Virus record (IMG/VR): IMGVR_UViG_3300021182_000010
Coordinates: 1-36,286 of that record
Origin: a virus
Direction: 5' to 3' (one strand)
DNA length: 36,286 nt
Each line of letters starts with the position of its first letter. The first letter of the stretch is position 1. The notes beneath the pieces were generated by a model. It ran no database searches. It was given only the letters and a program-made list of their open reading frames with translations, and was not told where the DNA came from. Made by a program: the position numbers and the translations under genes. Below are positions 13,534 to 22,527 of this stretch, one piece after another.

Positions 13534-14010
13534 TTAATACCGGCTGTTACTGATGCCGGAGAACTGCGGCGGAGGAGGGGCCTGCATAGATCCTACCACC
13601 GGCTGAGTTGGTTGCGCGAAAGAATGACCGTCGTTTTTGTAGAGCTTGTCGAGTTCGCGGTCTAGGGTTGCGTCCGGTCCTTTGCGGTCCTGTTGTGGCC
13701 AAGCGTGATATTCAGGAGGGTAAGTGTCGTCAATCGGAATGCGCAGTCGAAACATCACTTTGTCTATCTTCTCGACCATCACGTGATGCTCTGCCTCTAT
13801 GTGGCCCAAGCGCTCATTCTGGCTCTTCTGGCCATCCTTGAGATCGTTCAGCGAATGCTCCACTGTGGTTTTCCAGACGGTGCCGCCGTAGACCATGCCG
13901 CCGAACGCACCCGCGAGAGAGGCAACGCAGGCGATGAGTGGCATCCAGTCATGCCAGAACTTGCGCAATTTTGAGTCTGTTTCCCGCCGCCTATGCTCGT
14001 GCTCTTCCAT
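13534..14010 (-). CDS. Membrane-anchored coiled-coil protein (possible inner spanin)
   Basis: I chose the ATG at 14010 because GGAG lies seven bases upstream; the ATG at 14028 lacks one. A basic N-terminus (HEHRRRETDSKLRKFWHDW) precedes a TM helix (PLIACVASLAGAFGGMVYGG, about 25-45). A coiled coil (about 50-95) and a Pro/Gln-rich C-terminus follow. N-terminal anchor plus coiled coil is the layout of an inner-membrane spanin or of a DUF-type holin-like protein. Together with the lipoprotein at 12543 it might bridge the two membranes, although the genes are not nested as spanin genes often are. Confidence 0.58.
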   Translation of the reverse strand: MEEHEHRRRETDSKLRKFWHDWMPLIACVASLAGAFGGMVYGGTVWKTTVEHSLNDLKDGQKSQNERLGHIEAEHHVMVEKIDKVMFRLRIPIDDTYPPEYHAWPQQDRKGPDATLDRELDKLYKNDGHSFAQPTQPVVGSMQAPPPPQFSGISNSRY

Positions 14011-14178
14011 TCCCGGCTCCTGGATCATGATCTACAACCCCGCCCTTCCGATTACTGGAGTCTCGGCGAGTGATGCTCTACTCCGGACTTCTCTTCCATT
14101 CCACCTCTATCACGTACTCCACCGCGTCTTCCGCTGGCCCATTACTGGCCCGGTGGTCCTGTTAGTCAATCTGTCAGA

Positions 14179-17100
14179 CTATCCCGGCAAACTCCACAAT
14201 AAAGGCCGATACTCGATCACGGGGGTAATGGTGCAATTCGACCCCGTGAACTGGCCAACAGTAAGCGTGATCGCGCTTCCTGCTTTTGCGCGAAATGTCC
14301 TTTTATTGCTGTTCCATACCGTTGCAACTCCGAGCGAAGAACCAGCCGCCTGTGTGCTGGCTATGGTTATTCCAGACGAAGAGGCGTACATTCCTACATT
14401 AGTTTGCCCGGAAACCGCCACGCTCGAATCGGCATCTGTGTAATTCAGGCCAAGATACGAGCTTCCCTGAGTTGAGCAGGTTCCGCCGCTTCCGACAGTC
14501 GTCTCGCTTGCGTTAACCTCAAACTCGTAGTTTGTATCTGCCCCAACAGAAGCTACCATTGTTAGCGTGGTGATCGTTCCCCCCGCAGCCAGCATCGTAG
14601 CCGCGTAAGGCGTGCTGTATACGACCTGCGGTGCCCCAACCGTGGATGCCGAAACTGTTCTGGCTGCTGACCCATTAAAAGTTGTGGATGGTGCGGCGCC
14701 ACCAGTAGCAGCAAAAGTCACGGCATTGGGAACTTTCGCCACTGCGATAGCGCCAGCGGTGTTTGAGAGAGTCCCGCCAGCGTCAGTCGATACCACTCCA
14801 GTCACGCTAGTCGTAGCTGCTGGAGTTGCTCCGGAATTGAACATCTGCCACGAGTAAGACGAGCCATTATAGATGCACTGGACCTCACCATAATAGGTTC
14901 CCCCACTCACATACGGTCCGTAAAGCGACACAGCATCGCTGACCCATTTTTGTCCAATTTGTGTGTATTCACATGTTGGTAGCGCGGTTCCCGCCGCTGA
15001 AAAGAATTGTCCGGCGAGAAGTCCACCAAGATATACCGGGGCACCATAACCAGAGCTACCGATAAAGATTTGCGCCACTCCAGAAGACTTGTAACCAAAG
15101 CAGGTATCCACTGTTGATCCAGAACTGGTGGTAGTGGAATTGCAGAATTGCTTATCGTTGGCTACTTCCATGCCCACCGCCGAGATGCGTCCGGTGTCCG
15201 TTGCGGTGATTAATTGGCCACCGAATATGTTATTCGTGATACTCAGCGACGGACCTGACAGTTGGCTATAGCCAGATGAGGATGTTCTGTAAAGAATCCA
15301 ATTGTTTGACGTTCCGAGCGGATCACCCGTGTCTGAATACGGGAACCAAACAAGATCGCTCCCGGCATTTGAGCCTGTTTCTGCCGTCGTATCCATTCCG
15401 ACAAACCAGCGTTGAATCCCGCCGCGATAGTAAAGGTGGCCACTCAAGTATTCCGTGGCGCTATTAAATGAAGCGTACAGGTTTGCTGCTAGAGTGTTAC
15501 TGCCGAGATTCAATCCTTTCGGGAAATTTCCGGTTCCAAGGAAATTCCAACTTGGAGAAGCGCCCGGATAGTATGTCGCCGGAGCATTGCCATCCGTCCA
15601 ATCGTAGAAAAACAGAGCGCCTCCGTTGTTGTAGAAGTTATAGTCGTTAGTTGCTCCCGGAGGATATAGCTCAAGCCCTGTGTGTCCGTTCACATTCAAG
15701 GCCGCAGCGGGATAAAGTTGAATCTGTTCCCCATCTTCGCTGAAGATCGTATTGTTCGCAGTAAATCCAGTTACCGTAGCTGTTCCAAGTGGAGAATCAT
15801 AGCCATTGTTTTTGAGCGTTAAAGGGATGACTGTGCCGCTTCCAATCAGCGTGTAGTAGGTTCCAATCGGAACTCCCAAGGTTTGGCCTCTACCCATGAT
15901 ATTGTCTTCTAAATCTAAATTGCGAATTGAACTGGTAAGGCCACCTGTGTTTGTGTCGAAAGTGAAGATCGTTGGACAGGTTGCTCCGGGGCATGTTCCA
16001 CCCCATCCATTATTCTCAAAATGATTGTTAGTGAAAGCCACGCTCGACACGATACCCACCCCGGCCACGGCCTTGATGTTCACCGCGCTCGTTCCGGTAT
16101 TGCTCTGGCACAGAGAATCGTGAATATGGTGCGTTCCGGCTGAGTTGAGATTCATGCAAGTAACATTACCGTCGATGTGAACCTGGTCAAGAGAAGTCTG
16201 CGTCGATATGTCGGACTGGAACCCAACGCCACCTGAGAATATGTCTACGTTGTCGATTGCAACGTCATAGCTTCTATCTTCTTCTAACTGGATTCCTTGG
16301 CATCCCTGAATCTTCAGATCCGGCCCTAGATGGACCATGACAAGCTGCGTAATCTCGATTCCACCCGCTGTCCCTCCGCCAGTGCAGACGATGGTTCCGT
16401 TCTTGATGACTTTTTTCTCGTAGTAGTATTGCCCGCCATCTGTCACGGTGAGAGCGTATCCGCTTGTTCCGGTAAAAGTGACGGTGTGGCCTCCGAGGTC
16501 AATTATTGCTGGCTGTCCGAGTCCGGGAAATCCGGTTCCGTTCAGCGTCAAGGTCGCTGCGGATGCGCTCGTCGTGTCGGCGAGAAGTTGCATCGTGCAA
16601 CCGGTCACGGGGCAGTAATTGTCGTAAGCTGTCTGCAACCCGGCAAGACTGCTGAATGCGACTATGCCTTGGGCTCCGGTCGCGGCCACGAGCGATCCCG
16701 GTAGCCCGTTGACCTGAGAGGCTCCGCTGCCTGTCTGCGTGCCCCCAGTGATAGCGGACCATGCGCACGGAGCCGTGGAGCACCCCGTACCTCCAGCAGT
16801 CAAAGGTACCGTATTCTCGCCTGAAACAGTGGTTCCATTCCCTGGGTAGTAGGCGACTTGTCCTGTCGTTCCGGGGTTGACAGTCCCTCCAGAGGAATTC
16901 ACGGTGACAATCCCTGTACCACCCAGAGGAGAGATGGTGACATTTGATCCGGCTATAATCTTCGATACGCCGATCGGCACGGAGATCCAACTGCGAACTC
17001 CGTCAGCCGTCGAGGATAGGATTTTACCGTCAACCGATGGATTACCAAGCGCGGGCTCCTTAGAGTTGAATATATTCCAATAAGCCGAAGACAGGTATCC

Positions 17101-17544
17101 ATCGTCTGTTGAATCGGCGACGTGCATCGATATAACAGGTGCCGCGCCTCCACTGGAAATTACTGGAGAAGTGGCGGTCACACTCGTTATTCCACCACTT
17201 CCTCCACCAACAAGATTAGGTACTCCATGGACGCATACATACATCTTAGTATCTGGCCATCCAGCCTCAAACACAGGAAGCGCCCCTGAGCACGTTGTAG
17301 GAAGAGTCGGATAATATACGATACCTCCGTAGCTTGGATTTACAATCCATTGCCACGAAAGATTGTAGTAACTGCACGTATAGACCGTTGCGGGGCTTGT
17401 CGACGTGTTGGTGTAGAGAGCACCCGCATTCGACGATGAACACGCCGGAGGGGGAGGCGGGGTAACCCCGCTCGACTGAGAAAAAATCAGAGATGGAAAG
17501 ATTGCGCATACGGTGAAGATCGTCACTATCACAAACTTTTTCAT
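14179..17544 (-). CDS. Large Cys-rich beta-helix fibre protein with signal peptide
   Basis: This 1121-residue protein begins with a Sec signal peptide: KK, then VIVTIFTVCAIFPSLIF, then SQSSG as a likely cleavage region. About residues 120-290 resemble tail-fibre linkers (SVTATSPVISSGG, PGTTGQVAYYPG). Residues about 300-580 look like a right-handed parallel beta-helix (KNGTIVCTGG, GPDLKIQGCQGI, NNHFENNGW), as in tailspikes and pectate lyases. The C-terminal half is Gly/Ser/Thr-rich. Cysteine pairs occur throughout, which is unusual for a cytoplasmic virion protein and fits disulphide bonding after export. It lies after the gp53-like fibre gene, with eight bases between them. It may be a receptor-binding fibre or a secreted depolymerase. 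Confidence 0.72.
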   Translation of the reverse strand: MKKFVIVTIFTVCAIFPSLIFSQSSGVTPPPPPACSSSNAGALYTNTSTSPATVYTCSYYNLSWQWIVNPSYGGIVYYPTLPTTCSGALPVFEAGWPDTKMYVCVHGVPNLVGGGSGGITSVTATSPVISSGGAAPVISMHVADSTDDGYLSSAYWNIFNSKEPALGNPSVDGKILSSTADGVRSWISVPIGVSKIIAGSNVTISPLGGTGIVTVNSSGGTVNPGTTGQVAYYPGNGTTVSGENTVPLTAGGTGCSTAPCAWSAITGGTQTGSGASQVNGLPGSLVAATGAQGIVAFSSLAGLQTAYDNYCPVTGCTMQLLADTTSASAATLTLNGTGFPGLGQPAIIDLGGHTVTFTGTSGYALTVTDGGQYYYEKKVIKNGTIVCTGGGTAGGIEITQLVMVHLGPDLKIQGCQGIQLEEDRSYDVAIDNVDIFSGGVGFQSDISTQTSLDQVHIDGNVTCMNLNSAGTHHIHDSLCQSNTGTSAVNIKAVAGVGIVSSVAFTNNHFENNGWGGTCPGATCPTIFTFDTNTGGLTSSIRNLDLEDNIMGRGQTLGVPIGTYYTLIGSGTVIPLTLKNNGYDSPLGTATVTGFTANNTIFSEDGEQIQLYPAAALNVNGHTGLELYPPGATNDYNFYNNGGALFFYDWTDGNAPATYYPGASPSWNFLGTGNFPKGLNLGSNTLAANLYASFNSATEYLSGHLYYRGGIQRWFVGMDTTAETGSNAGSDLVWFPYSDTGDPLGTSNNWILYRTSSSGYSQLSGPSLSITNNIFGGQLITATDTGRISAVGMEVANDKQFCNSTTTSSGSTVDTCFGYKSSGVAQIFIGSSGYGAPVYLGGLLAGQFFSAAGTALPTCEYTQIGQKWVSDAVSLYGPYVSGGTYYGEVQCIYNGSSYSWQMFNSGATPAATTSVTGVVSTDAGGTLSNTAGAIAVAKVPNAVTFAATGGAAPSTTFNGSAARTVSASTVGAPQVVYSTPYAATMLAAGGTITTLTMVASVGADTNYEFEVNASETTVGSGGTCSTQGSSYLGLNYTDADSSVAVSGQTNVGMYASSSGITIASTQAAGSSLGVATVWNSNKRTFRAKAGSAITLTVGQFTGSNCTITPVIEYRPLLWSLPG

Positions 17545-17551
17545 AATCCCC

Positions 17552-18457
17552 TCAATAACCAGTCACGCGTACAAATACTCCCGTTCCACCAAGACATGCA
17601 ACATACACTTTGTCTAGACCGTTCGGCGTTGCTCCAACAGTGTTGGGGCTAGGCACTCCGGAGTTTCCATTGTCTGTGGCAATCGCCCCGAATGCGTGAT
17701 GCGGAAAAGCCATGGGCAGGTTGATGCTGCCTGTTGACATGGATGCCACATAAACAAACTGCTCGATAATTGGATACGAAACTCCCCCAACAACAATTGA
17801 ACCTCCGTAGGAATACCCCCCGAAATTCGGGGTGACACCGGACCCTCCGTCGGTACGAATTGTCCAATATCCGGAACTTGCTCCAGAAGAAATTGGAGTC
17901 GTGCTGCTCGCGGCAGTAACGCGCCCCTTGCCGTCCACGGTGATGTTAGCGGCAGCATAACTTCCCGCCGTCACGCCGCTTGCTGCGAGAGTTGCTGCCA
18001 CAGAACCAGGACCAGAGGCTGTGACATCTCCCGTTAGTGCTGTGATGCCTCCAGTCCCATCTGACGCCCATCCTGACCCGCCCGTGTCCGGATTGGTGAC
18101 GTTGTTATCAACGGTGCTAATCCAGTATGACGAACCGCTAGACTTTAGGACTCGTGCCCCTTTTGGATACCCTCCGATAGCGGTGGAGAATGCAGCATCG
18201 TAGGGAAACCCGGCCCCAGCACATTCCCACACATCAATAGCAGACATTTGATACAGACCACCATTCATATCTGCTTTTGAAGGAGGGATTCCTCCACTTG
18301 CCAAAGGAGTAGCGCACAACGGAGGGAATCCGTCCGTCCACGATGCCGCACCTGGCGTTATAGATGTTTGAGAAGGGACTGGGATTGGATTCGTTTTTGT
18401 CGAATCTCCTGTTGCCCATGCCTCTACGAGTTTTAGCGGTGCATTGCTAAGTTGCAT
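17552..18457 (-). CDS. Tail fibre protein with gp53-like C-terminus
   Basis: The 301-residue product starts at residue 1 with a helical attachment region (MQLSNAPLKLVEAWATG). KADMNGGLYQMSA follows, as in phage fibres. A linker GITALTGDVTASGPGSVAAT and then DGKGRVTAASS are typical fibre shaft motifs. The end (NLPMAFPHHAFGAIATDNG) matches the gp53-like fibre C-terminal domain, which sits at the fibre tip. It probably anchors to the baseplate near the DUF2612 protein encoded just upstream. Confidence 0.75.
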   Translation of the reverse strand: MQLSNAPLKLVEAWATGDSTKTNPIPVPSQTSITPGAASWTDGFPPLCATPLASGGIPPSKADMNGGLYQMSAIDVWECAGAGFPYDAAFSTAIGGYPKGARVLKSSGSSYWISTVDNNVTNPDTGGSGWASDGTGGITALTGDVTASGPGSVAATLAASGVTAGSYAAANITVDGKGRVTAASSTTPISSGASSGYWTIRTDGGSGVTPNFGGYSYGGSIVVGGVSYPIIEQFVYVASMSTGSINLPMAFPHHAFGAIATDNGNSGVPSPNTVGATPNGLDKVYVACLGGTGVFVRVTGY

Positions 18458-18465
18458 ACCTTACC

Positions 18466-19038
18466 TCATAATACCGCATATGGATTTCCTAACGATATGA
18501 ACGGAGCCTGTCCAAACGGAACTGCTCCATCCGTCATCCCACTAAACCCAAACACCGGAACTTCCGTTGTCACCATCCACCCGCCAACGCCTGCCGGACG
18601 AAGAAAGATCCCGCTCTTGGTGATAATTGTTATCTCGAACGGTTCCAGGGCGAACTCGAACATGTAGCGGATTTCCATGTTTCCTATATCGTTGATGTAT
18701 GTTCGCCCGCGTCCATTCATCCACTCTAAAAGCAGAGTATTGATCGAATAGGAACTAGCCCGCGAAATGTTGCTCAGAGCCTTGAGCAAAATCAGTTGAC
18801 GGAACTGGTCATCCGTTAGAACCGTTGCAGGGTTCGTAGGAATGATTCTTGACACGCCAACGATGCGCCCCCAAATATCTAGCCCGAATCCTTGCGCAGT
18901 GGATACCTGCCAAACATGCGTCATGAAATTGTCAACGTCTAGCGAGGGATCAACCGCTGCATTGAACGATTCAATCAGAGAGAGAATTGTCGGGCTATTA
19001 CCGTACTGTGACGCGATTGTGTCTGTGTAGTTGTTCAT
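18466..19038 (-). CDS. DUF2612 baseplate protein
   Basis: The 190-residue protein starts MNNYTDTIASQYGNSPTIL and has GFGLDIWGRIVGVSR, a typical DUF2612 and gpI-like tail signature, followed by FRQLILLKALSNISR. The C-terminus is beta-rich. It overlaps the baseplate J gene by ATGA. Proteins in this position link the baseplate wedge to tail fibres, so it likely does the same. Confidence 0.8.
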   Translation of the reverse strand: MNNYTDTIASQYGNSPTILSLIESFNAAVDPSLDVDNFMTHVWQVSTAQGFGLDIWGRIVGVSRIIPTNPATVLTDDQFRQLILLKALSNISRASSYSINTLLLEWMNGRGRTYINDIGNMEIRYMFEFALEPFEITIITKSGIFLRPAGVGGWMVTTEVPVFGFSGMTDGAVPFGQAPFISLGNPYAVL

Positions 19039-20252
19039 ATCGCGGTCACCGTAATGTTCGCCGCGTCGAGTGTCGGCTGCTGATCAATTCCCATACTCAC
19101 TTCGTAAAGCGTGCCCGGTCCCGAAAGTCCTACAAAGATGCTGACAAGAGATATTCCAGATACCGCTGCGATGATTGCCCCAACGTAGTTCAGGGCCAAG
19201 ATCACTGAGGCGATACCGGCAGGAGTGTTGTTGTTTTCCCCATTGAATTGCGCAATGATAGCATTCTTTATCAGCGTTACATAGTTTGACGGCAAGATAG
19301 AAGAATTCTGCACACTTACTGCGAAGTACACTGGCGTTGCAGTAGGGATGTTGAACTTCACTTGATAGGAGGGATAATTGGGGGCGTACTGAGACCTAGT
19401 ATCGTAGACAGTCTTAGTCGTGTTCCCGTTGTAATTGCAACCCGCATCTTTGGCCAGCCAGATTGCTTGAGCAATTTCGCTCGCCGAACCGCCAACCACT
19501 GCGACATAAACTGAGTGAGGGAGAAGAGGGTAATTTGTCGTCCCATAGTTCACAGTGTTTCCCGAAGGATTGTCGATCACATAGCAGTCTAGCACTCCGG
19601 GGACTGCATATACGTTTGCAAATATCGCATCCACTGTTCCGTGACTGTTGAGAGCTACTGAATGCTGCCGACGCAATTCAAAGGCCTGTGAACTTTCTAC
19701 CTCAGATCCTAGAATTCCAGCCCCTGAGTTTGTAACCGTGTCCCACCCAGGAACCGCCCGATAAAGCTGCGTCAATGAACCGGACGGGCATGGAATCGGA
19801 CCAGTGGCGACGTTGGCGAACTCAGCAGGGATTGTTCCGCTCGGGCCTATTGTGACCGCGCCAAGAAGCTGGTAGACGTTCTGTGAGGTATCGAGCGCAA
19901 GCGAACCATCCGGCACGTAGCTTCCGGGGATGCCTCCGATTGTCGCAATGACCACTGTAGACGAGGCAGCGTTGCGGGTCATGAAGTAGATTCGCCCGAT
20001 GGCATCCTGAAAGCGCCCTTCCGCGTATTGCGGGTCTACTTGGTTCGCAATGTAGGCAATGGAGCTGTTCTTGTCTGCGATGATCGCAGAATCGCTTGAG
20101 GAGATCTGTCCTTGAGGAGTTGATAGCGCGGGATTAACGCCACCGCCGAACGCGGTATCAATATCACTCTGGCGGCCGGAGAGAATCTCTGCGTCAGTGG
20201 GAAGTACCACACCCTCCGAAGTCCATTCAATCGCTGGAACAGATGTACTCAT
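19035..20252 (-). CDS. J: Baseplate J-like protein
   Basis: The 405-residue protein is a wedge component of contractile baseplates. The N-terminus reads EGVVLPTDAEILSGRQSDI and the middle GSLTQLYRAVPGWDTVTN and then EVESSQAFELRRQHS, as in the gpJ family. The segment AVPGVLDCYVIDNPSG and a C-terminal region (GIASVILALNYVGAIIAAV) fit too. It overlaps both neighbours by ATGA, and the upstream neighbour is gp25/W-like, as expected. Confidence 0.88.
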   Translation of the reverse strand: MSTSVPAIEWTSEGVVLPTDAEILSGRQSDIDTAFGGGVNPALSTPQGQISSSDSAIIADKNSSIAYIANQVDPQYAEGRFQDAIGRIYFMTRNAASSTVVIATIGGIPGSYVPDGSLALDTSQNVYQLLGAVTIGPSGTIPAEFANVATGPIPCPSGSLTQLYRAVPGWDTVTNSGAGILGSEVESSQAFELRRQHSVALNSHGTVDAIFANVYAVPGVLDCYVIDNPSGNTVNYGTTNYPLLPHSVYVAVVGGSASEIAQAIWLAKDAGCNYNGNTTKTVYDTRSQYAPNYPSYQVKFNIPTATPVYFAVSVQNSSILPSNYVTLIKNAIIAQFNGENNNTPAGIASVILALNYVGAIIAAVSGISLVSIFVGLSGPGTLYEVSMGIDQQPTLDAANITVTAI

Positions 20253-20614
20253 CAGAAATTCACCGTAGTACTCGCTTCAGCACTGGTTGAAAACTGCACT
20301 TGGCCGCTTACTTTGCGTCCTGAAATTGATGTTATCACTGTGTTTGCCGAGATCACACCGGGAACTTTCAATGCCGCATTATTGAAAGCCGCCGCGATCT
20401 GCGAATTAGTCGGATTCTGCCCGATCAACTGCTGCCAGTACGGAACTCCCTGAGTCGTGTCATACCAAAGTTCTCCCTGGAACGTACGAATCGCGCTGGC
20501 CACATCTTGAGCAACAGAGTATGGGGGAGAAGCAAAAGCGATGTTCCCGTTAGAGTCGAGAACCAAATCCCAGGCCGACACATCCAAGAGCAACGTCTTC
20601 ATCGGCGAACTCAT
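20252..20614 (-). CDS. gp25/W-like baseplate wedge protein
   Basis: The 120-residue product has the layout of short baseplate wedge proteins preceding J: a strand pair (WDLVLDSNGNIAFAS), then a helix (DVASAIRTFQGELWYD) and the motif GVPYWQQLIGQNP. The ending is beta-rich (VSGQVQFSTSAEAST). ATGA overlaps join it to J and to the spike gene. The family call rests on motif and gene order. Confidence 0.75.
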   Translation of the reverse strand: MSSPMKTLLLDVSAWDLVLDSNGNIAFASPPYSVAQDVASAIRTFQGELWYDTTQGVPYWQQLIGQNPTNSQIAAAFNNAALKVPGVISANTVITSISGRKVSGQVQFSTSAEASTTVNF

Positions 20615-21285
20615 GCTACAGGTTCCCCACTTTCATCAGTTCCTGCCTTTACTCCGCTGTGGATGTGCGTCTCAAGGCTGATTCCGTTGGCCGTTACGTC
20701 CTCTGTTACCGTAAGCGACTGATCCATTGTGGCGTTACCGCCAATTTGCTGCAACGCTCCATCGATGACGACTGTTGGAGCCCGCAGAGTGATTTTGGTA
20801 GTCGAAACGATTTCGATCTCGTCAGATAAAAACCGGACGTACTGTGTAGGAATTCCATTTAGCAATCCGCCGAGATACATTCCGTCTGCGAAGTCGTGCG
20901 TCCTGAAGCTGCCAGGATTCGCCTGTTTCTTCGTACTCTTGACTTTCGTAATGTCACGGCTGGCAAAGACCGCTATTCCAATGTCTCCCACCTTCGGGTC
21001 GATGATAACCGCATTGGAACCGCCTTGAATCCGCAGATATGGAAGCCCGTACATGGTGACGTGCTGAGTAGCGACAGCTTGCCCGCTGATTTGGTTCACC
21101 AGAATCTGCACGTCCACAGTTCCAACAGGCGATAGTTCTCCATCATTGGAGCAGGCGATAACCTTGACGACGGACGCCGTCTGTACCTTCGCGAGCGCCT
21201 GCTGAATAGCAAACTGGAGGTTATTGCGAATGCCCCATAGCGTTGAAGGTTGAAGCATTCCTGCCGGATTGGTGACAGTTCCCAT
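20611..21285 (-). CDS. Gp138/V-type membrane-puncturing spike protein
   Basis: The 224-residue protein begins with an OB-fold-like region (QTASVVKVIACSNDGELSPV, then VDVQILVN and GLPYLRIQGG). DPKVGDIGIAVFASRDI follows, which is the Gp138/gpV signature. The C-terminal part has short beta repeats (ITLRAPTVVIDGALQQIGG), then an ending rich in His and Gly (LETHIHSGVKAGTDESG) that may bind a metal at the spike tip. It sits between the hub and gp25-like genes, as expected. Confidence 0.82.
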   Translation of the reverse strand: MGTVTNPAGMLQPSTLWGIRNNLQFAIQQALAKVQTASVVKVIACSNDGELSPVGTVDVQILVNQISGQAVATQHVTMYGLPYLRIQGGSNAVIIDPKVGDIGIAVFASRDITKVKSTKKQANPGSFRTHDFADGMYLGGLLNGIPTQYVRFLSDEIEIVSTTKITLRAPTVVIDGALQQIGGNATMDQSLTVTEDVTANGISLETHIHSGVKAGTDESGEPVA

Positions 21286-22223
21286 CAGGCCCCCACATAG
21301 GCTGCGCCGGTCGTAGGAGAAACAGCGTTAGCGATTGTCTTCCAAGCCCCTCCAGGGGTCTGGCTTGATAGATGATGCGCCATAGAAACTACTATCCATG
21401 TCCCATTCGCCTTGGGAATCGATGACCGCATTTGAATGGTTCCACCGAACGTAATGGCCGGATTAAAAAGCGTCTCGAAGTTTACGCCTGTGCTGTTGAA
21501 AACAGGGTAACCCTCAAGTCCAGTTTGCGCAGAAACGAGAGGCGCTGCAACGCTTCTGGCTTTACCGTAGGGGGCTATTGCCAGCGTGTTAGGACTTGTG
21601 CTGTCGAGATACATCCAAAACTTGTACGCCTGCATCAAAGAACGCGCCTGCTCCATCAGCGTGTTTCCGAAGTAAGAACCTTTCGAAACTGTCGCCTTGA
21701 CGCCATTGTTTTCAAACTGGTATCCCATCGCTTTTGCAATCTGATTCATCACGGTATCAATATCCGTGTCTGCCGAAATACTCAAAGGGTCAGAGGGTTG
21801 AACCAGAGCAGCATAACCTATTTGCGCTTCGATATAGAGATAGGCGTCCGGCATCGATGTATATACCCCCCAAGAATTGAGCACGTCTCCGTTATAAACA
21901 AGCGTCTCTTGGGTGCCGTCGATTGCGAACACTTGAATCCTGTTGAAGGCGAATTTGGTTCCTTCGGGAGCCACCACGAGGTTATCCCAAAGCGTGCTCG
22001 TCAACGTGTTCATGTCGTTTGCAGTAACGCCGAAGATCTGCGCTCGAAGCGTTCCCATCATCGCCCCGCCAGCGTTCTCGATATAAACGGCCGCGCGAAG
22101 TCCTTGAAGAGTGATCGTATTGAAGCTCTCCCCGTTGGAGGAAAACGATGCGCTTTGATTGCCAAGCGTGATGACAAATTTAAGATCCTTCGGGTTTTGG
22201 AACGAACTAGATGGAGATCCCAT
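21285..22223 (-). CDS. Baseplate hub protein
   Basis: I chose the ATG at 22223 (MGSPSSSFQNPKDLKF) because GGAGG lies just upstream and it leaves a 17-base overlap; the ATG at 22244 is a shadow of the previous gene. The 312-residue product has beta-rich parts (KFVITLGNQSASF; TITLQGLRAAVYI) and a typical hub segment (ADTDIDTVMNQIAKAMGY). It ends with a Mu gp44/gpD-like region. It carries the spike at the tail tip. The family call is by position and features. Confidence 0.7.
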   Translation of the reverse strand: MGSPSSSFQNPKDLKFVITLGNQSASFSSNGESFNTITLQGLRAAVYIENAGGAMMGTLRAQIFGVTANDMNTLTSTLWDNLVVAPEGTKFAFNRIQVFAIDGTQETLVYNGDVLNSWGVYTSMPDAYLYIEAQIGYAALVQPSDPLSISADTDIDTVMNQIAKAMGYQFENNGVKATVSKGSYFGNTLMEQARSLMQAYKFWMYLDSTSPNTLAIAPYGKARSVAAPLVSAQTGLEGYPVFNSTGVNFETLFNPAITFGGTIQMRSSIPKANGTWIVVSMAHHLSSQTPGGAWKTIANAVSPTTGAAYVGA

Positions 22224-22527
22224 ACGCCTCCAAATCTGCCGCATCCAAATACAACATTACCCACCGCGATCCAATTCCCGTATAGATCGGATCATCCAAT
22301 CCTTGTGTGTCGAAGAATACAAGCCAGCCAGCGAATCCAAGATACGAAGTTGGCACGAGCGACACAAGATTCTTGCACTGCACGGCGCAAGCGATCTGCA
22401 CACCGTTCACAGAAATATCGAAAAACATGCACTGATTCTTCACATATACCGAAATCGCGCACGATTGCCCATCTAGCACGACCTGAGTATGCTGCGAGGC
22501 GACGGGCTGGAGTGCTATCTGGCGCAT
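22207..22527 (-). CDS. Phage baseplate plug-like protein, 106 aa
   Basis: The product is almost all beta strand: IALQPVASQHTQVVLDGQ, ISVYVKNQCMFFDISV, NGVQIACAVQC, then WLVFFDTQGLDDPIYTG. Small proteins of this pattern (baseplate plug) lie between the Dit-like and hub genes of many myoviruses. It overlaps the Dit-like gene by one base and the hub gene by 17. The function is inferred from order and length. Confidence 0.68.
   Translation of the reverse strand: MRQIALQPVASQHTQVVLDGQSCAISVYVKNQCMFFDISVNGVQIACAVQCKNLVSLVPTSYLGFAGWLVFFDTQGLDDPIYTGIGSRWVMLYLDAADLEAYGISI

Noticed and set aside
14029-14178. Possible short ORFs in the gap before the lysis genes
   Set aside because: Several very short - strand frames exist (15-23 codons); none has a start, a ribosome binding site and a stop that together convince, though one ends in a protein-like acidic-basic segment.
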